Shown: positions 24,501 to 39,500 of the stretch, piece after piece | Layout: every line of letters begins with the position of its first letter | Numbering within the stretch: the first letter of the stretch is position 1 | Origin: Ciona intestinalis | Lineage: Eukaryota > Chordata > Ascidiacea > Phlebobranchia > Cionidae | DNA length: 64,000 nucleotides | NCBI RefSeq assembly: GCF_000224145.3 | Contig: NC_020169.2 | Location: forward strand, 3,802,957-3,866,956 | Direction: 5' to 3' | The notes under the pieces: generated by a model | What the model saw: only the letters and a program-made list of their open reading frames with translations | Database searches by the model: none | What the model was told of the DNA's origin: nothing | Program-made: the position numbers and the translations under genes

Positions 24501-27500
24501 TACCTCAACATTCCTTCTGGCAGTGATGTCAGTCTATTTCCCCAAAGGTGCAGTGTTTCCAGATTAATATTTGTTGCAAATGCTTCAGAACTTATGCTGC
24601 TGATATAGTTTTTGCTCAAATCAATCAACTTAAGTCTTCTGTTTTGCTAAACAACAAATGTTTTTTTACACAGTGTTAACCTATCACCCCCTCGTTAAGT
24701 ATCAACTAAGGTATTGAGGAGTGAAATAGTCAGTGTAAAATGCTCATTCCTTTTGGTCAAATTATATAGTGGGGTGGAGGAATGTGGCCTATGGGACACA
24801 TTTTCTTTCTACTTTCTCGTCCCATTTGGCAGTAAAGATAGAACACATAAAGATTTGTAAAACCGTATCCTCTTGACTCTCATAGAGCATTGTTAATTGT
24901 TTAAAACATGATCAGGATTTTTTGATATTATGAGCTGAAGGTGTCACATCTTCCCCACCCTACTATATATATATCTTTATTCAAAAAATACAATTTAGTA
25001 AATTTGATTGATATGCCAACATTTTAGATTGAGTCACGTTTTACTATCGAACACGGGCCACCCCAAGATTGAGGTCACGCTTTGTTTATATTCACAATAA
25101 TACAACAGGTGTGCCAATTTTTAAGTGTCCACAAAAATAAAATGACCATATATTTCTCATACACATTTTTTAAATTTTTTCTTACCTGAAAAATTGCACT
25201 CGAAATGACTTGAATTTTGTTGTTTCTTATGTTAACATCAGTAAGAAGTGGATTTGCGTTCAAGAAGTCGTTAGGTAGTTGACGTAGATTGTTGTATCCC
25301 AAGTTTAATGTTTGTAGATCACTTGCACTTGTAAGGATTCTGGTCTGCATTGTTGAATATAACATATCATATGTTTGTAATTCACATGTAAAACTATGTA
25401 AAGTTAAAAAAAAAATTTAAAACTGAATTAGTTTTTCTATTTAAATTTTGGGGTAGAAATTTTAAAAAGTTTAAAAGTAAAATAAATATTTCCTAATTAA
25501 ATGAATAAATGTTTCCAAATAAACTATTATGTTTTAATATAATATATACCTTAATTTTTAATATACCTTAATAGCAAATATGTAAAAGAAATTGTTTTAG
25601 CTCAGTTTGTAATTTAAACATAAAATCAGATATTATAACAAAAAAATCCCCCTTTTTCATACATTTTAGTTAAAAACTGAAAGCGTTTTTAGAAATGAGT
25701 TAAAAATGAAACAAATGCATGATATATAGCAAAGATATTTTCCCACCTTAAATAACTCTGCATTACTGAGTCTGCTGTGCTGACAAACAATATGTTGGGT
25801 GGAAGGTGGAGCTTCCAACATGGATAGAAACAAATCTAATCTTGCAAGAATACATTTTAACTTCCGCTCACCATTCACCCACTGGCAGTTGCTAATTATA
25901 AAAATATGAATGTTTATAAACTTTTTAACGATAAATTTACAGTTGATTTAAAAAAAATCTTATTCTAATAAAACAATAAAAAATTAAACAAAAATTTATC
26001 ATTGTTTTTAAAAAGTGAAATTTTTTCAATAAGCAATCAAAAAATTATTATTTGATTAAAAATTTATGAATTTTGATTCCTATATTAACAGTAACCTATA
26101 ATGTATGTGATAGGATTATAGTAATATGACCAATTTAAACTGTGCGAATAGATTTTCAATCCACCTGTTTGAGGTACGTGTTATAATTTTACGGTAATTT
26201 TCAGGGTCAAATTTCAGCGAAGAGTTTTGGATATCAAATTTCTCATTTAGGGATTAAAATTAACTGCTTTGAAATGTGTGGTTACGTTGTGGGGTATAAT
26301 TCCATTCAGTTTCTCCTATTCTCATGCCATTATTTAAAAGATTTTTTGTCTAAATTTCAACTACACAAACACAATACATTATTTGTATTAAACAGTTAGT
26401 ATATATATAAATATCTATATAACAGTCTAATATATATATTTGTTAATTAGCAATGACATTTCTAAATTACAAATTGCTTTTCCAATACACACATTATCAG
26501 ATACTTACTATGAGAGACCTTGTGGTTTTCCAAGCTCAATGCAAACAGTTAGAGTAACAAGTAATATAGTTATAGCAGCAGAATTCATCTCAGCACACCT
26601 ATTTCAGTGTAAACACAGAATATCTTATACAATTCAATGTACCTGATAATACAAATCATAGGGAATTAACAGTTAACTTAAATTTTCCCACAAACGTCAA
26701 AAACTGCATGGGAAAGTTTGAATCTGATAGCTAAAATATGTGTATATAATTTGACTAAACAATAGCTCATACCTCAGTCCTACTTCAGGCCAGCTGTCTG
26801 GTATCTATTATCGCATCATAACTGATTCTATAGTCTAATCATAACTGATTGCAACGGTGCTTCTTCCCACATTAAATGGTCAGTAAGCCATCACCCTCAG
26901 GCAATATATTTCCCCACTGTGTTTGTTGACCACTGTCTGCATGTTAATATGCTAAATTGCTAAGCAATAAACAAACTACAAAGTAAGAATCTCAGATTAG
27001 CTGTGAAAAAAATTTGCCTGCAAAATTTGTAAAACTGTATTTCTTTTGTAAGAATATGTAATTTTTAACTCACTTTATTTATTCTTAGCGCTGAACTTAA
27101 AATCCTTTTTACATACGTTGAACACTTTTGTCTTGTTACTCCATTTTTTCGAAGTACTTTTTTGACCTAGTTAACCTTTATTTTTGCCACTGATGGTCTA
27201 TCTGATAAATATCCATGAAAATTGGGCAATTGCGTAAATCCTTTGAATGAGCGTCGATGTAGGTATCTTCTTTATAAAGAGCGTGGGCTGGCCTGGGGGT
27301 TGAAGACGTCACTACTTTCCTGCGAAGCAAATTATCTCACCTGACCCCTAAACAAATGATACCGTCACATTTCACGATTTGGTGATATCATATTCTCAAT
27401 TGGCATCAACCACATGCACGACTATTTATCAGCTGCTTCCCTCGTTAACTTTTTACTCACTATCTTATATCTCCAGATCACCGAATGCAATTGGTCAGTG

Positions 27501-30500
27501 TTGTTGCAGCCATTATTTTCAAATTAGTAGAACGTTCTCTTTAGATGACCCTACCCTGCCCGGGAATTCCCGCGCACCTAGACTGTCCTAGTTCTGTTTA
27601 TTTTGTTGTAAACACAAGATGTGTCGGCTTTTGTCTCAGATTATTTGCTCTTTACCAGCGCCAGCTATCGCTGCTGTAAATAAATAATCAAAACGTAGTT
27701 TTTCTTTCATCCAGTTTAACTGATTGTAAAATAACACTGGCACCATAAATTGAATAATGCTATATGTCATTTGTTGTATTCAACCCGTGAAACAGTGTCG
27801 TAAAAGCTCTCCTAAAACTGATATACAGTGTTCATTCTAAAGGTTGTGTATTAAAGTATGAGGTTATCTAATACAGTAATTCACATTCTTATGTCTTTAA
27901 GTTGTCAAATATTCGTATTTAATTTCATATTCATTGCTCTGTAATCGCTCAAATTTCACGAAAATGTGTATTCAGTTTGTAAGTAATAATTTCATTTGCA
28001 GTTTTTGACATAATATTGTAACACTTACAACCTAAATTTAAAAAATGTTTTACGTAAACAAAACCATATTAAATCAGTTGTAATTTAATTTAAGACGTAC
28101 ATCAATCAGGGCAACCACATAATGGCGAGGTCCATTAACTTGTAGGTGCTACTTAACCCTCACAGGATAAACCTCTATAATTACAGATTACTTAGCTCTA
28201 TGTTTACGCTCACGTAATTGCATCTAATTCTGTATGTCACCTCATTGCACTTTATATATGGAGGCAGTAAAATCAAACAAATGCCAAAACTTTATAAAAG
28301 CAAGACTAAAGTATCCGTAGTTAAAATTAGATTTTTTTAGAATTTATTTTGATAAAATTATATAAATTTGGCACCCTTTATATTTAGGTTGGCAACGGAA
28401 CTGGAAAATCTCGTTCAGGTGAGACGAGATAATAAGATCTAATCTAAAACATCAATCGCTCGGAAAGGCTTTCATCCCACGCATTGTGACATGATAGTAA
28501 CATCGTGATTGCATATGACTTGCCGTTTCATGCAGTACCATCCTGTACTCGCGATCTTTTTTTATCTAATTAATGTATCATTGCACTGGTATTTAAACTT
28601 CCTGTGTTCAAGATGGGCATCAGAATGAGTCATATTGGTCATTTCCTTTATTTGTATATTTCCTGTAACTTCATTACATTTAATGTCTTGGAAATATTTT
28701 CCAAAAAGTTTTCACCTCAAACTTCCGCTTAATTTTGGTAAATGCTTTTTTACAGATAATTACGAAAATGGATCACTTCAAAAACTCAAGGGAACGAAGC
28801 AATTGAAAGAAAATGTTAAGAATGAAAAGTAAGTTTTCATCGCTATCACAGTTTCAAATAAACATATAGAACTCAATATACGGCCTGGGCCCATATTAGG
28901 TTATTAAAGTTAGAAATATAGTTGCAATGAACTTGTGCGTATATGCTGTCACAGACGTCACGCTTTAAATCAGATAACGGATGTTTATTAATATGGCTGA
29001 GATAACGTTGTGTGGTTGTTGGGAGCAACTCTCCGAAAAACCCAGCTCGTTAAACGACATGACTGTATGCTTTTATCTTGTTTGATTTTTGTAACTGTTA
29101 AATGTGCTATTGCAAGTGTCACATTTTGGATTCTGTGTAAAAGTTTACAATTTTTTATTATTTTCCCATTTTTTTCTTTGATAAAATTACTGATAATGGT
29201 TCTTTTTAATTGCTTAGTTAAAAATATCAATGAATGCTTTATGCTATAATGTGGATAAACAGAATAATATATATATAAAATTTTTTTTGGGGGGGGGAGG
29301 AGGGGAAATAGTAAAAAATACCTTTTTTATTGGATTGGTTACAGGTTATTGATTAATCTCAAACCATTTATTTTAGTTGTTATAAAGAGCAAAAGGTATG
29401 ATTATTGATTTTTTTCTCTAACTTTTAGAAAGAAAGAGAAAGAAGAAAATAAGAAAAAAAGGTTGGAACAATTTGAGAGAATGAAAGAGGTTGCTCGCTT
29501 AGATAAAGAGAAGAGAAAGAAAGAGAGAGAAGAGGAGCAACATAAACTAAAGATGGAAAGAGAAACTGTAAAATAAATTTTCCATATTATTATTTTTTTA
29601 AACTTTGTTTTTGCCATTCTTTGCTGGTATCTAGTACATTGTCTACCTCCGTCTAATTTGCTTTAAAATAATCTTTGAGTATTATACAGATTAAACACCA
29701 GAAGCAAGAAGAGAAAAAACGGCTCGCAAATTATTTAAAAGAATGGAGTCGACCAAGAGAAGACTTGGAATGTGACGACCTCAAGGTAATTTTAATATAT
29801 TTGAAAATGCTGTTTTTTTTTCAATATTGGAGTTACCTATGTGTTCTACCAGACTCAGTGTTGATAGTGGTCGATTACAAATATATATAAGAAAAATATA
29901 TGTATAGTGTTTGATTGTTCATATTTTTCATTGTGGTATTGCTATTATTATAATAGTAATAACTTCTTTTTTGTTAAGTATTTGTAAATTCATGTACAGT
30001 AAATATACAGGAATTTATATTTCATCGATTTTTGTCTAACTTTTTCGGGGCATTTTCCATGGCTTAGTGGTTGGTATTATCATACTTCACTTCTTAGCAT
30101 TACACGGATATTTCAAAAAATCCCTTAAGTTCGGAATATTTCCTCGTTTAAAACAAACCACTAAACCATAGCACATGCATTACATGTTTTTTACCTTGAG
30201 GCACCTTATAACCATAACTATACTAACCTTAACTTATATATAGCGTTACTGCCAGGCATGTTTATACTTTTATTTTGCCTCTACCAGCAAAAATTTTGGC
30301 CAACCAACATTTCAACATTTTATATAGGTCGTCTTTATCAAGGTAAAATTACAGTTTTGGTGTGCTAAAATTTTGCTGAAAGATCCAATATACAAGCATA
30401 GCACTAACATTGTTTATTTCAGGACTTACCTGATCCACAACCAATCTCATGTGAGCTTCCACCCTCATTATTTGGTGACGCTTTGTCTTTGCTTGAATTC

Positions 30501-33500
30501 TTTCATGTGTTTGGCAACTTGTTTGATGCAAAAGATGAATTTCCTAATGGAGTTACTTTAGGTGACGGTTATTTTTTTCAGTTTATTTTAATTATTTCTT
30601 TTTTTATGTTGGTCAACAAAAAAAGTCAATTTTCTCCGGGATTTTTTTCATGTTGGTCACAATTAGTTTTGGGGGATTGCAAAGAATGTTAAATAAAGAT
30701 AAAAAAGATGTCACATAAGATTACTAATTGGCATAAAATTATCGTTTTTTTTAATTTTTAAAAACTTTTTCTTAGATTTGTTGAGCAAAGCATTATTGCA
30801 GAAAGATCCTGATGGGCCTCTCTGTGATCTATTCTTCTTCTTCCTCTCTAATCTGTTCCGGACACACACAGAAGAGGAAGGAGGTTATAACAAAGTTTAC
30901 ATGGAACCAGGAGATAAAGGTTAAAAAATATTTAAAAAAAGTAAAAAAAAATAGTTAATTTTACGTATAAAAATTTTTTAGAAAAGTTCCATTAAAACAA
31001 TATTTTCCTAACTTGAATACGCTTTGGTTTAGACATATTCTGCTATAAAATTTGTTTTTTTTAGAACTTGCAACTCAACCAAATGAACAACTAACTGAAG
31101 AAGTTCTTCTTGCATCTGCCAGCCTATCTGCTACATGGCCTTTCTCTTATCAGGGATTTCCCCTCAGTAAACTAGAGCTGGACAGTTACACAGTAACAGA
31201 GGTAAAATAAGTTATTCATGTTCGTTAAGAGTAAACGCTAATAATGTTTATATTACGCAATTTGAAAGTCTATTTTGAAGTGTTTTTTTTTAACCACAAA
31301 AATTTTAAAATAATATGATTCATAATTTGGGTCTTGTCTTTTGGTGTGTAAGTAATGTATCTTCTATTTAATTTTTTTCTACAAAAAAGCATTCAGAAAA
31401 CTTAGTTGACTTTTTTGCATTTCTGTCTGCTAACAATTATACTTTTGTAATGAATAAAAAAAAACAATTTTAATTTTTAATGAAATTTAATGATTGAAAC
31501 ATGTCTAAAGTAAGCAGTTGTTATGTTTCAAAGTACAAACCGTTAAATTGTTATTAATAAAATAGTGTGAATGATAATAAATGCCCCCCCCCAGGTACTT
31601 CGTATATATCTCATCTCATCTTCTTGTCGTCCTCGTCCGGAAGATCGTGTATGGAGGTATCAACACAGGGGGAGTTATACGGTGTTTGATGATACACCAC
31701 TTAAACTGTGTTTTGATCAACCAAAACTTGTACAGAAGTTATCGAAACTCAGCATTTATGACTTTCAACCAGGTGACTTAGTGGGGCTATTTTTTTTATT
31801 AGAAAACAGATATTTCATAGATTTTCTATGAAAACAATATGCCTATAGTACATGCAGAAGAATTTTTTTTTTTTGTAATTTTTTTATTGTTGTTGATTCA
31901 CTAGTTTTTGTTGTTGTTAATGTTAAAAAATATTGTATTTTATATTTTGTAAAAAAATTGCAATGTATTTTTATTCATTTTTTTTTAAATTTTTTAGACG
32001 AAAAGTTATCTTTGCTGATGTGTCTCCTGCATCAGTTGCTGAGTTACGTAACTCCTCGTGACTTCCTGGAGGAAACATGGGATCATCTCCAACAAGCTAA
32101 ACAAGCCTTCCGTGATGATAGATGGGCCGAGAAGAGACGAGAAAAAGAAGCAATTGCTGACCGGTGTGTTGGTACTTTTAGATTTTTATTTAATTTTTCT
32201 CTAGTGTCATTTTTTGAGTAGTATTTTTAATTCTGTTATTTTTAAGTCACATTTAGTTTCGAAAAAGTGATTATTTTTTACTTTATACTTTTATCATGTT
32301 GTTTTAGTTTATTTTTCATATTAGTCTCATTTTTTTGTTGTTTTAAATAATTTATTTTAGGTATACAGTTGTTTCTCCGTACATAGTATTGCACAAGGTC
32401 ATAAAAAAATTCTACAATAGTTTACTTAAACTATCATAGCACCTACTACAATTGTAGTAGATTTTCAACACGGATTTTTAATCCTTACAAAAACATTACA
32501 GTGTTCGGTGGAAAGGTGAACAAAATATGTTGGAAAAACAAGCAAGACAGAAGGAATTGGAGGAAAAATTACGACGGGCTGAACTTGGTTTGCCTGAGTA
32601 AGTGAAATCTAACATTTTACTTTTTGTAGTGATATGAAAATTTTAGCGAAAGTCCCAAGTCCCAAGACATTACTCGGTGAGGCTATTCCACCTTTGTTAA
32701 AAACTTAATTAAAAGTTTTTGAGTGTAAAAAGTTTTTTATGATAAAACCTTCTCCCGATCTACAGACCTGATCTCGCGGTACAACGCAACCTCCGGAAGA
32801 GAAAAGATGAAATTGATGATTCAGAACCTCGGTTGCTCTCATTAGAAGAGAAAGAAGTAAATATTATTTGTATTATTATATAAATAATCTTTTCTATAGT
32901 GGTGTAGAAATGTTTTTAGGCACCTTTGTTATTTTTTACTTGAAAGAAAATATAAAGAAGTTAACAAACACTTTATTTATTAAAACTTGTTAATTCCCAT
33001 TAGTTTGCTGTTGATACCAAAAAAAAAAAAAAAATTACTATAAATTTGAATTTTTCAAAGGAAAGATTGCGAGCGTTTGATGAAGAAGAGACGATAGCAA
33101 AAGATGCGTGGAAGTTTCGATTGCAGAAACATCAACAAACTGTTGCTAAGTACCAAGCCCCATTTCAAACTATGGCCCTTGGTCAAGATAGGTGCGTAAA
33201 TATAAAATCCTGTATGAGTGTAATATTTATTGTGGTATGGCAGTTACCTTGACATTACAGTGTTGTAAGTTAAACATACTGTTTTCGCTGATTCTATAAC
33301 ACAGTGCTTTTCTATAATGTGTTTCTTAGGATTCCACCAAAATTGGCATTTTTTAGTTTATATAATTTACTTCTTAAAATTGAAAATAAAAACATTAGTA
33401 AAATAGTACAAATTACAAAAAATATCCTATTATTAAACATTTATTATTAAGAGTATTTGTAACCACTGTGCAAATTAATCTATTACAGCTAATACAAGTA

Positions 33501-36500
33501 CAACATATTATCATACATTTCATTATCAGGTACTACCGTAGATATTGGAATGTCAGTTCAGCTCCTGGGATTCTTGTCGAAGAATTCCCTGACCCCGCGC
33601 TAACTGATGATGTCCTCACCATAAAAGTGGAGCAAAAATCTGGTACCAGCTTTCAAATGACTCCTTACTCAGGACGTAGCACCCCTGGACTGGGTGAAAG
33701 CTCAGCGGGCGGAACCCCCATTAATATCATGTCAAGGTCCCATGTTTCTACATCAAGCCAACAAAACACACCTAATGTGGCCTCACCGTTAGCAATTGGA
33801 CAAAAGACTCAACAAACTGTAGTACACCAGGGAAATGGGAATGTAAAAACGGCGTCTATTTTCAGTCCAGTAGAACGGACTGCATCTCCTGTATTGAGAC
33901 AATGTATAAACAACAATGTGAAAGACAATGCTCCGATTCCAATGCAGATGGATGAATCTGAGTTGGAACTACCAACACAGTGCAGTGCAAGCCAAGGCAA
34001 AGAAAGCAGGTAGAATGAAATGTACATTATGATTTAAAACTTAATTTTCAGTTGTACAAATCTCCAGTATGTGTAATTGACTTTTCCACTTAATTTGCAC
34101 AACTTAAAAACTGTAACTGTCAATCATATTATATATCTAGTAAACTTTTTTAAGCAAATATATTTTGTGTACATCTACTGTTTTACCATGTTCCAAGTCA
34201 TCACTTATCAATATACAAAAAATATTTACAGAAAAGCTTTGTTATAAATGACTTGTGCCCGAATCAACCTATATGTTCAAAAATTACATTTAACTTAATG
34301 TATCCCCAATACAGATGGTACATTTATTCATCCCCCGAAGAAATTGAATCTCTCCTTTCATCTCTAAACACTAGAGGCTTCAGAGAGTCGCAACTTCTCA
34401 ACCGTGTAAACCAAGAAAAAGACACGATAATTAAACGGTTGACGAAACATCCAGGTCTGCTTGATATAGACCAGGTGAACAGAATATTGGCTTTTAAATA
34501 TTTAAAAATAGAATTTTAAGTTAAATGCCCAAAATATTCATGTTTATAACGTGGCTGATTCAAAGAGCGCCATGTACTGGAATATTAATGGTTTAGTAGA
34601 AGCTCAAACTTATGTTTTGATTTTTTATAATTTAAAAAAATATTTTCAGTGGTCAAGGTTCTCGCATTATAAACGTAAGTGTTATGCTTGATGCTGCTCC
34701 GTTGGTGTGTCCATGGGCAACACACTTAACAGTCATACGTCATACCCGATGGTCATTAACTCTTAAAACTAATTGTTTCCCAAATTTCCTGCACAATGCT
34801 AATATGGCTATTAGAAAACTACAAGACATGTTTTTAAATGAAATGCATTTCTAACACTGTTATTATTTAATATTTTTGCAATAAATTTGTTTCTTATCCA
34901 GCTTCTCACCAACCCTGACCCCCACACCTCCAACAAGCAGCTAGATTGTGAGAAAACTTTGGAACTTTTACTTCGTGATCAAATCCTTGAATTAGAAGCA
35001 AGAATGTGGGGTGGAACCCTTGGTGTTACAAAGGTATTCTAAGATTTATTCTAAGATAGCAAAATAAGATTAAGTTTTGTAAATTTTACTAATAAAAAAA
35101 TGGCGTCTTGTTTATTTTTAGGGTTTTAAATGATTATATGGTCTTCAACTCTAGTTTCCTGTAGTACCTTACTAATATAGCAAAAAATCCCATATTAATG
35201 TCACAACTTTGAATACAAAATATGTCGTTGAGTTTAGTAAAAATTTACCCATTGAAAATTCGCTTTAAAATTTAGCTGTTAAATAAACATATTCGATATC
35301 TAAGCTTTAAACATCTTGTATTCAACTTACAGGTTGGGGACAGACCAGCTTGGAGAGATAGCATTGCCAACTGTACTAAATATGAAGGTTCCATATTATG
35401 TGATGTAGATATTCATACTATTCAAGGTTGTAATGTCTTTGTGTTAAGAATAACCTAATATTATTACATGTGCATGAGGTCCTTGTTTAGGACCTGGTAT
35501 TTAGGCCAGATTTGGCTCATTACTCCCGAAAATGTAGTGTTTTTTAGTATTTTTTAATTTGGTGTCTAAAAATGATGACACTTAGCTTCATACAGTATTG
35601 TATGTTTGTTCAAAATTATCAACCCAAAATATAACAGTTTTTTAACCAGTAACCACTAGCATCCAATGGGGACAAGCAGTAAGCAGATCTATACTCAATG
35701 TCTGCTTTTTTTAAAAAAAAATACCTATGAAAAATGAACATAATTGGTTGTAAAAAAAGCAACAAAATCACTGTCTGTTCAAGTGTTCATAATGTCTAAT
35801 ATTTTTTAAAAATTCAGATGAAAATCTTATTGAGGATAAAAAGGAAGAGAGCAAATCAAAGATATTTTGTGATCCAGTCATCCAGTTTCCATGGAAACAA
35901 CAAGAGAGTGAAACTGAAGTGATGGTGGATCAAGATGGTGTGTTGATACAACCTGCTTGTTTTGACTTTGTATATTTAAATTCAAGTCTACTTATGTGCT
36001 TGGTCAAATTTTAATAAGATAAAATTTGGGTCAAATTTTGGTGTTTTTCCGTTTTTGGGCAACTGTTCGGAAATACTGTACTTCCACAAAAATAGTATAA
36101 TAAATATAAAACAAAAATAGTATAATATAATAATGTTGCATAATTGTATTGCCTATAAAGTGGGGCAAAAGTGTTTAATATAAAAAACCTGTGTTAAAAC
36201 TAGTTTGGTGATTCTTTCTACCGTCACCTAATAAACCATAACCTTTTTTAACTTTTTCTTTCCTCAAGATTCAGAAGAAAACGAAACATCTGTTGTGAAA
36301 GAGCTTGCCACAAATCTGCTCATCATAGCACGAAGTGTTGACAAGAAATATTTAAAAGCTCCATTAGGTGAATATGCAGCAAAAATAACTGTGTCTTATG
36401 CTGTAACAATACCCATTGTTTTGTCACAGGTAAACTGGGGGAAGCAAAAGCACCTCGCTCGAAAAATTCTGATGATAAAGAAGAAAGTGACCAGAGTGAG

Positions 36501-39500
36501 ATGTTGTTACGTAGATGGGAGTTATCGTTGCTTCATTCAACTTCATTATCTCAGGTTTGTAGATTTAGTAGGGTGGGGGAAGATGGGTCACCTTTTTATT
36601 ATATTTTCTCGTCCTATTTAGTAGTAAACAAATAACATTTAAAGAATTATATGACCGCATCCTCACAACTGCCATAGACCGTTGTTATTTCATTAAAACA
36701 CGATCAGAATATTTGGGTATAATGTGCTTAAAGTGTCCCATCTTTCCCCACAGTACTATATATCACACGTTAATGTCAACTCCTGCAGGTCTGCTCCATA
36801 CGAGTCCCTTATTAATGTCCGCACATGCAGGGCAGTATGTTACATTTCAAAAGAAATAAATTAATCAGAATTTTTAAGTTTGAATTAAATATTATGCAGT
36901 TTTTATTCTAACACTTTTTGTATTTTCATATTAAAGAATTCAAGATCGAAATAATTTTGTATTTTCATGAAAAGGACATGCTGTAAAACTGCGTTGTTTT
37001 CGCTTGTTCGTAAATCGATGAGCAATGTAATGCAAGAAATTATCAATTTGATAATATTTTAAATACAGGTTTTTTTGCATCTCTCTACACTTGACCGTTG
37101 CATAATGTGGACAAAGTCGATACTGAACACCAAATGTCGGATCTGCAGAAGGAAAGGAGATGGAGAGAAAATGTTGTTGTGCGATAATTGTGATCGTGGA
37201 CACCATATGTATTGTTTACGACCAGCATTAAAGGTTGGGTAATGACTAATGTTTCTTCACTTTTAAGTTTTTCCGATTTTTTTGCTTAATTGGTAGTTTT
37301 TCATGTTTGCATAGGACAACTAATTTCAGTAGAAAATCCTTAAAAAAATAATATTAAAAAATTTGCATTAAAGGTTTGGATAAAGAAATTTTATCTAATT
37401 TTAACCTTACCTAAAATATTTTTAAATTTTATTTTAATGCGATTCACAACAGTTTTGGTAGAAAATCTTTGAAACAAAATAATATTTAAATTTATGGATT
37501 CTTGGTCCTTATGTTTAAGATTTACAAGATTGAAAATTCGATTTATCTTTTGTATTATCTAGTGATAAAGGCTTGCACTGGCAAAAAATGATTAATTTGT
37601 AAAATACTGTAAATCTAAAAAATTTACATATATATTCCACTTTTTAGATTGTCCCTTCAGGCGACTGGTTTTGTCCGGATTGCAAACCGCGGCAGTCACG
37701 TATCAGCCCAAGGAAAGTTGTTCGAACAAAAAGTTTCTCACAGGTATCTGCTGTTGGGGCTGATCTTGCTTGCCAATTAATTCTGGTAATTCAAACTAAC
37801 TGAACTGTCAATCAAAATCGAATGTAAAACTTTACCTCTGTTATTTTGACATTCTTTCAAAGACTGAAATGGCATTTTCATTACACTTTTACAGTATTTC
37901 TGCATCAGCATGTATTGATTGCAGACACATTTGCAGCATGAATTATCTTTCTCGTTTACATTTACTTATGTAAACCTTTAAAATAAAAATTATGACATAT
38001 TTTTAATGGAAGAAAACAAGCAGTTATTGTTTCAATGAACAAATTTGTTTTTATTCTTAGTTATAAACTTCTCTTTAATTTGTTTTTTTCTTGTTTTTCT
38101 TAATAGTTCACCATTTATTATGAGCATGGTACAGCTTGTAATATTACTCCTACTACATATTTATTCTGTTGTTCTAACTCTAAGATAACCAGAAATTCCA
38201 GAAGGGGTTAAAAAACGAATCCTTTAAAAGTTACAGAATTATTATTTTTGTTTCCTTCATAAAACTTTTTTTACTTTTACTATTTTCTCTTTGGATGCCA
38301 TGTAGAAATAAAGCAAGCTACATGGTTGAATTATTATACCAAAATAATCAGGAATAAATAAGCAAAAATAATCCTTAGCAAAATGTTCCACAATTATTAT
38401 TTTTGAATTTTTTTTCAGGATGAAAGTTCTGATGATGAAGAATCAGAGGAGGAAGAAAGCGAGGAAGATGTTGAGAGGTGAGAGGATTGGAGGACTCTTG
38501 TTTCATGTCCTATATATCCCTGCTTTTAAAATTTATAACAACCATTTTTTATTCTGAATTGTTTTTTATTTAAAAACTATTTTTATTTAAATATAAAATA
38601 CATTATATTTAACGTAAATTCAAATATATATTTTAAAGTTCTGAAGAAGAAGTACCAGTCAAAGTTCCAGCAAAGAAAAACCTCACTTACAAAATACCAA
38701 AGCGACCTCAAAAGAAAGGAGTGAAATCAACAGGAAAGGCAAAAGCTGTTGAAACAAAGACAGAAAAGACGAAAGTTAAAGGTTTTTTTTAAGATAGAAT
38801 TGATAATTCATCATTATCAGCATATAAATTTTGTGTGATTTCATTTCTATCATACTATGTTCTACAAATGTAAAATATTGCACACACAAAATTGCCTATG
38901 AGGATGTCCACACACAGTAACCAAATACTTAATTTATGCTATACAATCAGATATGTGCGAAAACAATAACACCACTGCAAGACCACATTCTATATCTATG
39001 GCATAAAAGGACATGGGATTTTCCATTACATTATTTTCCTTTAAAATCACATGAAACAATTTCCAGCGCCTGTTTTAATTGAATGTTGCTGTATGGCCAT
39101 TGCTCATTCCTATGACATCACAATAGCCATTATTTGTAGAAGAGGAGCTGAGGAGTGGGAGCAAACGTCGCTCTACAGGAGTATGGAAGGAATTGTCTGT
39201 TTGTGCGGAAATATTGTCAGAACTTATTAAACATAAAGAAAGTTGGCCTTTTCTTGATCCTGTCAGCAAAAAACAAGTCTGTAAAACTGTAAAATATATA
39301 AACATTTTTTTTGTACTGTTTGTGTTAATACTGTGTGTTTACATGCCTGTAAATAAAACAGAAATATTAAGTTGTCTATTGCTAAATCACGACAAGTGTT
39401 TAATACCAAGTGTTGTGTTTATACACAGGTTCCTGATTATTATGACATCATAAAGAAACCAATGGATCTCGGAACAATACATCGGAAATTAAAGAATGTA

